This document shows positions 1 through 8,435 of a stretch of 47,756 nucleotides of DNA, in pieces; the stretch's first letter is position 1, and each line of letters starts with the position of its first letter. The translations under genes were made by a program, and so were the position numbers. Source of the stretch: Crocinitomicaceae bacterium (lineage in GTDB: Bacteria > Bacteroidota > Bacteroidia > Flavobacteriales_D > Crocinitomicaceae); the NCBI GenBank assembly GCA_014762645.1, contig JABURP010000053.1, positions 1 through 47,756 of the forward strand, given 5' to 3'. The notes under the pieces are model-generated. The model was not told the origin of the DNA and ran no database searches. It saw only the letters and a program-made list of their open reading frames with translations.

Positions 1-92
1 AGGATGGTGTCTATGTATGGCAAATAGAATTCAAGTCAAATACGACAGATAAACGGTATACCCACAGAGGGCATGTTACTGTGTTGAAGTAA
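1..92 (+). CDS. C-terminal end of a T9SS type B cargo protein (partial)
   Basis: The window opens inside a reading frame whose codons begin at base 3 and end with TAA at 90-92. The last 29 residues run from DGVYVWQIEF to THRGHVTVLK. This matches the end of the gliding-motility-associated / T9SS type B sorting domain: a 'GVYvW.i' strand, a short turn, then a basic 'HRGHVTVLK' end. It resembles the ends of the proteins at 1896-3332 and 16215-19559. The function of the missing N-terminal part cannot be judged. Only the sorting domain is supported, so the product is probably exported across the outer membrane by T9SS. Confidence 0.8.
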   Translation, partial: DGVYVWQIEFKSNTTDKRYTHRGHVTVLK

Positions 93-120
93 TCCCAAGT
101 ACATCAATTACAAAAAACAA

Positions 121-153
121 AAAGTCCCATTTACCATAGGCAAATGGGACTTT
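121..153. terminator. Bidirectional intrinsic terminator
   Basis: A perfect 12-bp inverted repeat, AAAGTCCCATTT (121-132) and AAATGGGACTTT (142-153), encloses a 9-base loop. On the minus strand it lies just after the mdh stop codon and is followed by a T-rich run (complement of 109-121), so it is a good terminator for mdh. It sits 28 bases after the plus-strand stop at 92 and may serve that gene too, although the plus-side T tract is short. Confidence 0.8.
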
Positions 154-177
154 CATATATCAATTAGTGTTGTCTAG

Positions 178-1110
178 TTACGCATTTACTTCAAGTAAAC
201 CATTGGTCTTCTTAACACCTTCTGCAGATTCTGCAAGTTTTGCTTTTTCCGCATCTGTAAGCGATACTTCAACAATTTTCTCAATTCCGTTCTTTCCTAA
301 TACGCAAGGCACACCGATTGAAAGATCATTTAATCCGTATTCTCCTTCGAGCAATGCTGAGCAAGGGAACATTTTCTGTGAATCAAGCGCAATTGCTTTT
401 ACCAATTCAGACACGGCTGCTCCAGGAGCGTACCATGCAGATGTTCCTAAAAGTCCGGTAAGCGTAGCTCCACCTACTTTTGTGTCTTCCACTACTTGTT
501 GCATTCTTTCCTGAGAAAGGAATTCAGAAACGAGCACAGAATTTCTTGTTGCTTTTTCAATCAGAGGCACCATTCCTTTATCAGAATGTCCACCGATTAC
601 CATTCCGTTGACATCAGATGTTGGGCAATTCAGTGCTTCTCCCAATCTATATTTAAATCTGGCAGAATCCAATGCTCCTCCCATTCCGATAATTCGGTTT
701 TTAGGAAGGTTAGTTGTTTTATGAACCAGGTAGGTCATGGTGTCCATTGGGTTAGACACAACTATGATGATTACGTTAGGTGAGTGTTGAATAAGGTTGG
801 AAGAAACTTCCTTCACGATACCGGCGTTAATTCCGATCAATTCTTCACGTGTCATTCCTGGTTTTCTTGGAATACCAGAAGTAATTACTGCAACATCCGA
901 ATTGGCTGTTTTGCTGTAATCATTTGTAGTACCAGTGATCATTGTATCGAAACCATTGAGTGAAGATGTCTGCATCAGGTCCATTGCTTTTCCTTCCGCA
1001 TATCCTTCTTTAATATCAAGAAGAACAACTTCATCAGCAAAATTCTTCATGGCAATGTACTCTGCACAGCTTGCTCCGACTGCTCCTGCGCCAACAACTG
1101 TAACTTTCAT
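178..1110 (-). CDS. mdh: Malate dehydrogenase (NAD-dependent, LDH-like type)
   Basis: This 310-residue TCA-cycle enzyme interconverts malate and oxaloacetate with NAD. The Rossmann glycine motif GAGAVG is at residues 7-12, and Asp32 at the end of beta-2 favours NAD over NADP. Arg82 and Arg88 (loop PRKPGMTRE) and Arg151 are in the substrate-binding positions. Asp148 and His175 (in IGGHSD) form the catalytic pair, and Asn120 is in the SNPMD motif. The length and the arginine in the substrate loop fit bacterial malate dehydrogenase of the lactate-dehydrogenase-like group. It is a single gene, divergent from the sigma factor at 1322 and followed by a terminator at 121-153. The ATG start directly precedes the first beta strand, as expected. 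Confidence 0.95.
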   Translation of the reverse strand: MKVTVVGAGAVGASCAEYIAMKNFADEVVLLDIKEGYAEGKAMDLMQTSSLNGFDTMITGTTNDYSKTANSDVAVITSGIPRKPGMTREELIGINAGIVKEVSSNLIQHSPNVIIIVVSNPMDTMTYLVHKTTNLPKNRIIGMGGALDSARFKYRLGEALNCPTSDVNGMVIGGHSDKGMVPLIEKATRNSVLVSEFLSQERMQQVVEDTKVGGATLTGLLGTSAWYAPGAAVSELVKAIALDSQKMFPCSALLEGEYGLNDLSIGVPCVLGKNGIEKIVEVSLTDAEKAKLAESAEGVKKTNGLLEVNA

Positions 1111-1244
1111 AGTGGTTTAATTGTTTTAGATTAATAAGAGAACTAAATGGGATTGCTTATATTCAGCAACCAGGCAACGAATTTAAGAATTTTTCACCGT
1201 TGCTAATCGGTGTTCGGGAATTATTTAACGTTGGATTCGTGTTG

Positions 1245-1278
1245 TTTGTCGAATCCACGATAATTTTTTATAATATTG
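1245..1278 (+). promoter_or_regulatory. Candidate promoter of the sigma factor, with an inverted repeat over the -33 box
   Basis: TTTG at 1245-1248 and TAATATTG at 1271-1278 (one mismatch to TAnnTTTG) are separated by 22 bases, within the range used by the Bacteroidota primary sigma factor. A perfect 7-bp inverted repeat, GGATTCG (1233-1239) and CGAATCC (1250-1256), surrounds the -33 box and looks like an operator. The predicted leader to the GTG at 1322 is about 40 bases. This is motif-based inference only. Confidence 0.45.
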
Positions 1279-1321
1279 GCAACCCTCACATTTATCATTC
1301 GTTTATCAATCAGTAGGCACA

Positions 1322-1891
1322 GTGGAAACTAAAGAAGAACTTCGGAAAATAGTTGAAGGCTGCATAAAAGGCAAGCGGAAGTATCAGAAGAAGTTATTCG
1401 AAATGTACTACGGTAAAATGATGGCGGTCTGCATGCGTTACGCGAAAGACAAAGACGAAGCGCAGGATATGGTCCAAAATGGTTTTATCAAAATATTTAA
1501 GAAGCTGGATGTTTACAATTTTGAAGGTTCTTTGGAAGGATGGATTAGACGAATCATGGTCAACACAGCGATCGACCAAATAAGGAAAAACAAACGTGAT
1601 CCTTTTTCGATCGAAGATGACCAACGGGTTCAAAACATTGAGGAGGATGTACCATTTTCAGAGGAAGATGATTACGAAACCAAACTCAAAGCTGAAGTTG
1701 CGATAAAAGCAATCTCCAATTTGTCACCGGCCTATCGTACCGTATTTAACATGTACGTGATAGAAGGGTTTACACATAAAGAGATTGCAGAATATTTAGG
1801 CATCAGTGAGGGTACCTCAAAATCTAATCTTGCAAAAGCCAAGCAAAAATTAAAGGCAGAACTTACAGCAAAGTTTGCCGGACACGAATAG
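1322..1891 (+). CDS. RNA polymerase sigma factor, ECF subfamily
   Basis: This 189-residue protein has sigma region 2 (about residues 20-92, with the DEAQDMVQNGFIKIF core helix and the GWIRRIMVNTAID segment) and region 4 (about 134-181, LSPAYRTVFNMY... followed by the helix-turn-helix HKEIAEYLGISEGTSKSNL). An acidic linker separates them and no region 1.1 or 3 is present, so it is ECF type. The start is GTG at 1322; no in-frame ATG lies before the conserved region. It is followed after 4 bases by a membrane-spanning PKD protein (1896-3332) that is the obvious candidate for its regulator. The sigma domain is clear from sequence. The target regulon cannot be inferred. Confidence 0.93.
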   Translation: METKEELRKIVEGCIKGKRKYQKKLFEMYYGKMMAVCMRYAKDKDEAQDMVQNGFIKIFKKLDVYNFEGSLEGWIRRIMVNTAIDQIRKNKRDPFSIEDDQRVQNIEEDVPFSEEDDYETKLKAEVAIKAISNLSPAYRTVFNMYVIEGFTHKEIAEYLGISEGTSKSNLAKAKQKLKAELTAKFAGHE

Positions 1892-1895
1892 ATAA

Positions 1896-3332
1896 ATGGA
1901 TAAATTTGAGAAAATAATCAAGCAAGCTGTTGAAGGGTATGAAGCCCCTTACAACCCGCAAGCATGGGACAATGTGAGCAACGAGCTGGGAGATTCTTTC
2001 GAACAACTGATGAAAGATTCTACTTCTGGTTACGAAGCGCCATATAACCCAGCTGCATGGGAAGCAGTAAGTTCACAGCTTGGTCCTACTTACTCAGCCT
2101 GGAAATGGATTGGTGGTTCAGCTGCCGTTATCGCCATTATTGCAGGTTCATCTTACTTTATTGACACCAATGAAGTAGACGATAATCAACTCACCAATCA
2201 TCAATCTAAGGAAGTGACTGTTCATACCAATGATAACACTTCTGATGTTAGCAATACATATACTGCAGAAGAATTTGATCACAATAATACTATTGTAACT
2301 TCTGATGAAAATTCAGAAAATAATACTGATCTAAATAACGAAGACAATTCTGTAATTCACACAATTGATCCTGATCTAAATAATGATCAAATTACTGGTA
2401 TTACTAATGAAGAAGATATAGTAGATGTACAAGATAACGGTACAGGAAATGACGACGGAACTGATGAAACAGTTCAAAACAATGGCGGAAATACTATAGA
2501 TTCAGATTCTAACGTTAGTGACGTAACTATAAGTAATAACACAACACAAGCCTTTAAAGCTAGCGCTAAGTTTAATATGAGTGTGTCGGAAATCTGCCAA
2601 AATGGTAAATGTGAATTCACGCCTAAAAGAGTTAATGACAAGTTGAATTACTACTGGAATTTTGGTGATGGAGCGGCATCTGATTTAATTGAGCCTTCAC
2701 ATAAATTTAGTAAGGCCGGAGAGTTTACCATTACATTACAGGTAAAAGATCCAAGAACAAATAAGTTACTGGACAGCCATTCTGAAGTTATTACGGTACA
2801 CGCATTACCAAACGTTGATTTCAGCTGGACACAATCTGCAGAAGCTATTCCAACATACACATTTGCGAATGATTCGTATAATTCAAGTGTAGTGATGTGG
2901 AACATTAAAGGATTGAAACAATCTACAAACAATCAGTTTGAGTACACGTTCAGAAAAGCTGGAAATTACGAAGTTGAGTTAACAGCCAAAAATGAATTTG
3001 GATGTACCAATACGGCGGTTAGAAAAATTGAAGTTGAAGAAGATTATAATTTATTAGCACCAACTGCTTTCTCACCAAACGGAGATGGAAACTATGACAA
3101 GTTCATCCCATTGGCATTGACAGTTCTGGATGTTGATTTTACCATGACCATATTTGATAAATCAGGTAAACAAGTTTATTGGACTCAGAATGCTTATGAG
3201 CCATGGGACGGTAAGTTTACTGAAGATAATGTACTTGCTCCGAATGAATCTTCATACATCTGGAGAGTTGAATTGATCAACAGCAACGGAGAAAAAGAAT
3301 TCTACCAGGGACAAGTATTCGTGGTCTACTAA
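1896..3332 (+). CDS. Membrane-spanning PKD-domain protein with T9SS type B-like C-terminal domain, probable anti-sigma partner
   Basis: This 478-residue protein has an unusual order. Residues 1-65 are predicted cytoplasmic and contain a duplicated motif, GYEAPYNPxAWxxVSxxLG (about 14-32 and 45-63). One hydrophobic segment lies at about 68-88. It is followed by an Asn/Asp/Glu/Thr-rich spacer (about 90-220), one clear PKD domain (about 220-300, with YYWNFGDG), a second PKD-like domain (about 302-384) and a C-terminal domain (about 387-478) beginning APTAFSPNGDGNYDKF, typical of the gliding-motility-associated/type B CTD. There is no N-terminal signal peptide. With the ECF sigma gene 4 bases upstream, the cytoplasmic repeats probably bind sigma while the PKD/CTD part faces outward. 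The anti-sigma role is inference; the domain order is visible. Confidence 0.8.
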   Translation: MDKFEKIIKQAVEGYEAPYNPQAWDNVSNELGDSFEQLMKDSTSGYEAPYNPAAWEAVSSQLGPTYSAWKWIGGSAAVIAIIAGSSYFIDTNEVDDNQLTNHQSKEVTVHTNDNTSDVSNTYTAEEFDHNNTIVTSDENSENNTDLNNEDNSVIHTIDPDLNNDQITGITNEEDIVDVQDNGTGNDDGTDETVQNNGGNTIDSDSNVSDVTISNNTTQAFKASAKFNMSVSEICQNGKCEFTPKRVNDKLNYYWNFGDGAASDLIEPSHKFSKAGEFTITLQVKDPRTNKLLDSHSEVITVHALPNVDFSWTQSAEAIPTYTFANDSYNSSVVMWNIKGLKQSTNNQFEYTFRKAGNYEVELTAKNEFGCTNTAVRKIEVEEDYNLLAPTAFSPNGDGNYDKFIPLALTVLDVDFTMTIFDKSGKQVYWTQNAYEPWDGKFTEDNVLAPNESSYIWRVELINSNGEKEFYQGQVFVVY

Positions 3333-3395
3333 TGAAAACTTTCGATAGATCAATAGGTTAATTGTTGATTTATTTTCTTTGCAAATAATAAAAAC

Positions 3396-3419
3396 CCCGG
3401 GCTGCATCCCGGGTTTTTT
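3396..3419. terminator. Bidirectional terminator between convergent genes
   Basis: CCCGGG (3396-3401), loop CTGCAT and CCCGGG (3408-3413) are followed by TTTTTT on the plus strand; the minus side also has a T-rich run (complement of AATAATAAAA). It separates the PKD protein from the convergent GSCFA gene and touches the latter's stop codon at 3418-3420. Confidence 0.85.
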
Positions 3420-4350
3420 ATTGCTCAATACCTGCAAGTTTTTGTTTGAGTTCTGCTATATACTCTTCGTGCTTTCTTACCTCTTCAATGGTTGCGTTCA
3501 AAAACAAGTGATTCTCCGCTTTACGCAATTGCTCATGCAGGAAAAACTTTTGCTCCGTCGGTTCATCAAAGTTTGATTTTCTGAAATTTTCAAACACAAA
3601 TTCAATTGCTTGTTGTGTAGGATGCACCAGGTCTTCTTTGTAAAACCTGTAATCCCTAAGTTCATCTACAACTAACTCATAGGATGGAAAGTAGTTGATT
3701 TGATCGAAAGATTCAGTCAATTGTTTACAGAACAGGTGTAAGACGCTTTTAGAGAGGTTATTCTCGTGTAAACCGTCTCTGCTATGTCTAACGGGACTCA
3801 CTGTTAACACGATCTCAAGTTTAGGGTTTAATTCAAACAACTTTGAAAACAGGCGTTCAGAAAACTCCCTTAATTTATTCAAGTCAATCAATTCTTTGGT
3901 GAACAACTGCGAAGGCATCTTATGACAATTGGCAACAACTACCCCCTGTTCTACCAGGCGATACACCCAGGCAGATCCAAATGTCAGGAATAACCTATCT
4001 CCTTCCAATAATCGTTTTTGAACCGTAAAGTGAGTGGTTTCTATTTTATCTAGAATTTCTTCACGTGTAAAACCAAATAAGGAAGAATGGTAGCCATAAT
4101 GGAAAAATTTCATGTCCCGTTCAAGCAATAAATTTTCTCTTGTCTCACCATCCAGAGCATTTTGAATGAGCTGCATTATGGAAACCGGATTAAAGATTAC
4201 ACCAAATGGATTCACTGAAATATCAAAACCAGATTCCTTTAAGCGTTTTCCAATTTCCTCAGAAAAGCATGAGCCAATGGATAATGAAACGTGTTCATAT
4301 CTCAAAAAACCTTTGTTATCAGGTACTTTTACTTCTGTTCTCCACTTCAT
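3418..4350 (-). CDS. GSCFA domain protein (SGNH-hydrolase-like)
   Basis: A 310-residue protein carrying the family's name-giving motif as IGSCFSEEIG, with Ser27 and Cys28 near the N terminus. GSCFA proteins are a mostly uncharacterised bacterial family regarded as related to SGNH/GDSL hydrolases. A block with VSPVRHSRDG near mid-protein and DDLVHPT-like text (KEDLVHPTQQAIEF) near residue 240 fit the other conserved blocks, the latter supplying a catalytic-type Asp/His. There is no signal peptide, so it is probably cytoplasmic. Its ATG overlaps the stop of the ABC ATPase gene by 4 bases, and it is the last gene of the six-gene operon. The substrate is unknown; an ester on a glycan is one possibility given the upstream glycan genes. 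Confidence 0.85.
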   Translation of the reverse strand: MKWRTEVKVPDNKGFLRYEHVSLSIGSCFSEEIGKRLKESGFDISVNPFGVIFNPVSIMQLIQNALDGETRENLLLERDMKFFHYGYHSSLFGFTREEILDKIETTHFTVQKRLLEGDRLFLTFGSAWVYRLVEQGVVVANCHKMPSQLFTKELIDLNKLREFSERLFSKLFELNPKLEIVLTVSPVRHSRDGLHENNLSKSVLHLFCKQLTESFDQINYFPSYELVVDELRDYRFYKEDLVHPTQQAIEFVFENFRKSNFDEPTEQKFFLHEQLRKAENHLFLNATIEEVRKHEEYIAELKQKLAGIEQ

Positions 4351-5063
4351 TTCGCATGATTTAGTTCAAATGCCTCATTAATATCTTTTTCAAATGTTTC
4401 TGGTTTATCGTTGTACTTCAATTTTTTATCATTGATCAGCAGCAAACCGTCACAATACTGCGAAAGGATCTCCACGTGATGCGTTGAAAAGATAATCAGC
4501 TTATTTTTTTCATCCGCTAATCTTTTCAAATGTCGTAACAAAACCGTCCGGTTGACAAGATCCAAAAATGCGGTAGGTTCATCCAAAAGCACGATTGGTG
4601 TATCCTGCACCATTGCCCGACCAACCATGATTAATTGTTTTTCCCCATCACTTAAGAGATTATAATCCCTCTTCAGTAGATTTTTTACGCCTAAACGATC
4701 ACTGATTTCATCAATTATTTCATGGTCTTCAATTGATGGAATTGAGAGCATTTTTTGATATGGTAATCTTCCTAACATCAATATATCTCCCGCGCCGTAA
4801 TCACCATATAGCAGAGGTTTAGAGCGTACAATACTTATCGTTTTCGACAATTCATTCAGTTCGAACTCATAAACATCTTTATGATTCACTTTGATCACAC
4901 CATGTTTAAGTTCATGTTCACCTTGCAAACAATTCAAAAAGGTAGATTTTCCTGAACCATTTCTTCCCACTAAAGCAAACAACCCCTTTGTTAACTGCAA
5001 ATTTTCACAGTCAAACAAATGCTTTTTACCTGCATAAATTGATATTTCTTTACACTCCAACAA
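4347..5063 (-). CDS. ABC transporter ATP-binding protein, FecE/BtuD type
   Basis: This 238-residue ATPase of a metal-chelate or cobalamin importer has Walker A GRNGSGKST (33-41), signature LSDGEKQ (137-143), Walker B IVLLDEP (157-163) and switch histidine STHH (about 194-196). The LSDGE signature differs slightly from LSGGQ. The gene overlaps the permease gene by 14 bases and the GSCFA gene by 4, which indicates translational coupling. With the permease (5050-6060) and binding protein (6085-7206) it makes a complete importer. The substrate (ferric siderophore, haem or B12) cannot be decided from sequence, and no TonB-dependent receptor gene is nearby. Confidence 0.92.
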   Translation of the reverse strand: MLECKEISIYAGKKHLFDCENLQLTKGLFALVGRNGSGKSTFLNCLQGEHELKHGVIKVNHKDVYEFELNELSKTISIVRSKPLLYGDYGAGDILMLGRLPYQKMLSIPSIEDHEIIDEISDRLGVKNLLKRDYNLLSDGEKQLIMVGRAMVQDTPIVLLDEPTAFLDLVNRTVLLRHLKRLADEKNKLIIFSTHHVEILSQYCDGLLLINDKKLKYNDKPETFEKDINEAFELNHAK

Positions 5064-6060
5064 AGCGCTTATTCATTTTAATAATTGTCCATATAATAAT
5101 TGGCGCACCGATTAAGGCAGTAACGGTATTTAGCGGTAGTGTATTATCCGCCAAGCGGACTAACAAATCTGCGAAAATACCCAGCAATCCACCCCCTAAA
5201 AAGCACATAGGAATAAGCACTGCATGGTTTCTTGATTTTCCTATCACCCGAATTAGTTGAGGCACCGCAATTCCAATAAAACTTATGGGACCACAATACA
5301 CGGTTACAACAGCTGCTAAAACACTGGTAATAATGATCATTAATACCTTTTGCACGCGAAGATTTATTCCTAATGACCGTGAATATTCCGTTCCCAGCAC
5401 CATCCCATTAAGACCCTTTATCATAAATACAGTTGCTGAAATAAAAACCAAAATTACCAAAGAAAACAGTATCACTTCAGGCGTTTCTAATCCCTCAAAA
5501 CTTCCCAGTCCCCATATTACAAACTCTCTGGTCGCGTTTTGATCGGCCCAAAGGAAAAGCATATTGACAAAGGCCGACGTAAAGTATCCCAACATCAAAC
5601 CAATAACCAGCAGGGTGACCTGGTTACGAACAAACCGGGAAATAAACAGCAATAAAAACAACACTCCAATGGCTCCAATCGTTCCTGAAAAAATCACACT
5701 GACTCCACCCAACACATTTTGCACGGATATCCCACCTAACATAACCAAAGCTACACCCAATGATGCTCCTGAAGTTATTCCCAATACTCCCGGACCTGCT
5801 AATGGATTTCTAAAAAAGACCTGTAGTAAAAGTCCGGATACAGCTAAGGCTCCACCACCCAATACCGCAACTATTGAACGGTTTAATCGATATTCAACAA
5901 TATAGGACCAGGAATCGTTCTCAGGTAGTTCACCGAATAGGATACTTATAAGATCACGCCAACTAATACTTGCGTCACCATAGGATAGGTTTATTGCGAA
6001 CAGCAGCAAAATACCTACCATTAGAACAACAATCAATATGCCGTCAATCCCCCTTTTCAA
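5050..6060 (-). CDS. FecCD/BtuC-family ABC permease
   Basis: A 336-residue polytopic membrane protein of the FecCD family, the usual length. Hydrophobic helices run through the whole sequence. Family landmarks are RLNRSIVAVLGGGALAVSG, FFRNPLAGPGVLGITSGASL and the ATPase-contacting region FLGGGLLGIFADLLVR. In the family it forms the transmembrane channel for siderophore-iron, haem or cobalamin. It is separated by 24 bases from the upstream binding-protein gene and overlaps the ATPase gene by 14 bases. Only one permease gene is present, so it should act as a homodimer. Confidence 0.94.
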   Translation of the reverse strand: MKRGIDGILIVVLMVGILLLFAINLSYGDASISWRDLISILFGELPENDSWSYIVEYRLNRSIVAVLGGGALAVSGLLLQVFFRNPLAGPGVLGITSGASLGVALVMLGGISVQNVLGGVSVIFSGTIGAIGVLFLLLFISRFVRNQVTLLVIGLMLGYFTSAFVNMLFLWADQNATREFVIWGLGSFEGLETPEVILFSLVILVFISATVFMIKGLNGMVLGTEYSRSLGINLRVQKVLMIIITSVLAAVVTVYCGPISFIGIAVPQLIRVIGKSRNHAVLIPMCFLGGGLLGIFADLLVRLADNTLPLNTVTALIGAPIIIWTIIKMNKRFVGV

Positions 6061-6084
6061 GTGTTGAATTTTGTTTAAAGGTAA

Positions 6085-7206
6085 CTATTTCAGGATTTGG
6101 AAATATTTTGCTTTCGTGTCTGTTTTTCCCTCCACCGTATTTTGGATTTCATTCAAGAGGACGTGAGGTTCGATTACGCCATACGTAAAATAATCTGTGA
6201 CCATAGTATTACAGAAGATAACTTTCCCTTCTTTTACTGATCGGAAAGTGGCATAGACTTCCTCTTCTGCCAGTAGATCTTCCAAAGTAAAGCCTTCCGG
6301 ACGATTGGCTACGATCACCCAATAAGGGACTTCCGCCCCAATTTGCCACATTTCTTCTTTGGAGTGGATAGTGTTTTCTGTTCCAGATTCATCCTGAAAG
6401 CAATAGTACAAGCCGGCATCCTGAAGCAAGGAAATAATTAATGAGTTAGTTGATGGTGCATGCCAGGAATCGCCAAATGGCAAGTTCATGATGAATTTTT
6501 TCTCTTTATCCGGTTGCGGTTTTACCAGTTGTAAATACTCTTTTTCTACTTCTTCAAAATATGCATTGGCTTTTTCAAATTCTCCGAACATCATCCCAAA
6601 CACTTTGATCCACTCTAAACGGGCCAATGGATCTAGCTCCAGGTATTCCGCAATCATAAAGGTTTTCACACCTTTTTTCTCTAAACCAATTACTTCTTCT
6701 GATTGAAACGGATAGACAAAATAGATATCCGGATTTATATCTATGATCGTTTCGGTTTGAGTTTTTTCACCCAGGCATATTTCCCTGGCATTATTGGTGT
6801 CAAGATGTGCTGCAAGCTCTTTGTTGTTCAGATATTGCTTACCACACAGTCCCTTAACTGTTTCTATTTTCCCGAGAAATTCCAAAAAAGCTAAATAAGT
6901 ACTGGATTGGCAGCATACACGGTTAATATTTACCGGTAAGAATTTAGCATTTTGAGAAAAGTTATGATCAGCTTTGTAGGGAGCCACAAATTTGTCTGAC
7001 CATTCAGAATTGCCTGAATGGCTAAACGTCTCTATAACAAAACCATCTTCCCTTTGCTGTATATCAAACCCCTTGGCATATTTACGGGTAAATGCTACAT
7101 CTTCTTTGGTTCGGTACGCCGCGTCATTTTCATTTTTATCGCCATGACGTATGCAGGACAAAAACAGGGCCGCAACACTCAGAATTACTATGCTTCTCTG
7201 CCCCAT
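6085..7206 (-). CDS. ABC transporter substrate-binding lipoprotein (siderophore/B12 type)
   Basis: A 373-residue protein with a lipoprotein signal (MGQRSIVILSVAALFLSC; acylated Cys18). The mature part fits the helical-backbone receptors for chelated metals and cobalamin: an N-terminal lobe with VNRVCCQSST, a central VYPFQSEEVIGLEKKGVKTF... segment, and a C-terminal lobe with FGDSWHAPSTNSLIISLL. The double cysteine of VCCQS is a conspicuous local feature. The start codon lies inside the end of the upstream deacetylase-like gene (19-base overlap), and the permease gene follows after 24 bases. It should deliver substrate to that permease; the ligand is unknown. Confidence 0.9.
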   Translation of the reverse strand: MGQRSIVILSVAALFLSCIRHGDKNENDAAYRTKEDVAFTRKYAKGFDIQQREDGFVIETFSHSGNSEWSDKFVAPYKADHNFSQNAKFLPVNINRVCCQSSTYLAFLEFLGKIETVKGLCGKQYLNNKELAAHLDTNNAREICLGEKTQTETIIDINPDIYFVYPFQSEEVIGLEKKGVKTFMIAEYLELDPLARLEWIKVFGMMFGEFEKANAYFEEVEKEYLQLVKPQPDKEKKFIMNLPFGDSWHAPSTNSLIISLLQDAGLYYCFQDESGTENTIHSKEEMWQIGAEVPYWVIVANRPEGFTLEDLLAEEEVYATFRSVKEGKVIFCNTMVTDYFTYGVIEPHVLLNEIQNTVEGKTDTKAKYFQILK

Positions 7207-8435
7207 TCCACTGTTTTATCAAGTACTTGAGCCCAATTTTCCCATTCACCCTTATCGTTAATACTGTGATTATGCCAGATGCACATAAATAATCCACCAA
7301 CATCTTTAACTTTTAGCATTAGCTCTTCCACCTCTTCAAGTGCCTCTTCAGGGCTTAATTTCATATAGTCTTTAAATGCACTATCCAAATAAGCAAAGGG
7401 GAATATCAGATAATCGTAGGCTTTATTCTTTTCTAAATCAAAGAAATGAAATGGAAAAGACGTTCCAGCACGAAATCCGATATGATCAGCATACCCCATG
7501 GAGTAATCTTTATTAAATCCTAAAGAGATCATTACCTGATAGGATTTTGGTAATTCCATTCGTAAAAAATGGAAGCGCGATTTATTCATTTCGTGTCCCA
7601 GGATTTCCTCAATTCTTCTTTTTTCTTCTTTAATGATTTCGGGATGGAGGTGCGATTGGTATCCGGGATGTAGTCCCATTCCCCCACTGGAATTTAACCC
7701 GCGAATTAAGGAGCGGTATGCTTCGTTTTTATGGGAGATATTTTTATCCCATTTTCCATAATCACTTACAGGGGCAAATGAAATAATGCGTTCTAACTTT
7801 GAAGACACTTCCATGATCTTACCATAGGTATCGTAAGGGTCCTTCCTTTTTTTCAAAAGAACAGCAATGCGTTCTGTAATTTTCCCTTTACTGAAAGCGC
7901 CAACTTTTCTCCAAAAAGGCCTGTGTTTATAGGCCCAGGCTACATCAATATCAAAAGAAGGTACTAGTTCAAAACGCTCCTTAACATCCTGATAATTTAA
8001 GCCTAATTTTCGCCAAAGCTTTTGTACGATTTGATCACAAACGGGGTCCTTCAATACGTTCAATATCTTTTGTGAGCTTTGTTCGGCTGTAAACCTGCCA
8101 TGTACATCTTTTTCATGTGGTTGATACTCCTCATACCTGCTGAGAATATAAAAAATCACGGATAGCGGATCTGTATCTCCTCGCAATGCCAATTTATTGC
8201 TGATTTTTTCAAGTTTTAAGAGAGGATCAATAGTGTTTTCTGTTAATAGGCCAAGCGGTTCAATAGCATAATCACAATCCAACTGAAGATCCGAATAATT
8301 AAGTGTGGATTCTTCATTTGCGGTCCAATCTTCTTCATTTGCCACGATTACATAGTCATATCCTTTCTCCTTGAAGCAGAAATCAAGAACATAGATCAAT
8401 CTTGGTGTTATATGTTTGGCAAAAACCGCTAACAT
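7188..8435 (-). CDS. Polysaccharide deacetylase-like protein (DUF7033-type)
   Basis: A 415-residue protein. Residues 1-130 resemble the extra N-terminal domain found in Bacteroidota polysaccharide-deacetylase-like proteins. PSFDIDVAW (159-167) supplies the first Asp-containing motif of a NodB-type barrel, followed by GLHPGYQSHLH, a DHIGFRAGTSFPF block and a C-terminal CIWHNHS with histidines. No signal peptide is visible, so it is probably cytoplasmic. It overlaps the UDP-GlcNAc 2-epimerase gene by 7 bases and the binding-protein gene by 19. The family link to carbohydrate deacetylases is from remembered motifs. Whether it is active, and on which sugar, is open. Confidence 0.75.
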   Translation of the reverse strand: MLAVFAKHITPRLIYVLDFCFKEKGYDYVIVANEEDWTANEESTLNYSDLQLDCDYAIEPLGLLTENTIDPLLKLEKISNKLALRGDTDPLSVIFYILSRYEEYQPHEKDVHGRFTAEQSSQKILNVLKDPVCDQIVQKLWRKLGLNYQDVKERFELVPSFDIDVAWAYKHRPFWRKVGAFSKGKITERIAVLLKKRKDPYDTYGKIMEVSSKLERIISFAPVSDYGKWDKNISHKNEAYRSLIRGLNSSGGMGLHPGYQSHLHPEIIKEEKRRIEEILGHEMNKSRFHFLRMELPKSYQVMISLGFNKDYSMGYADHIGFRAGTSFPFHFFDLEKNKAYDYLIFPFAYLDSAFKDYMKLSPEEALEEVEELMLKVKDVGGLFMCIWHNHSINDKGEWENWAQVLDKTVEWGREA

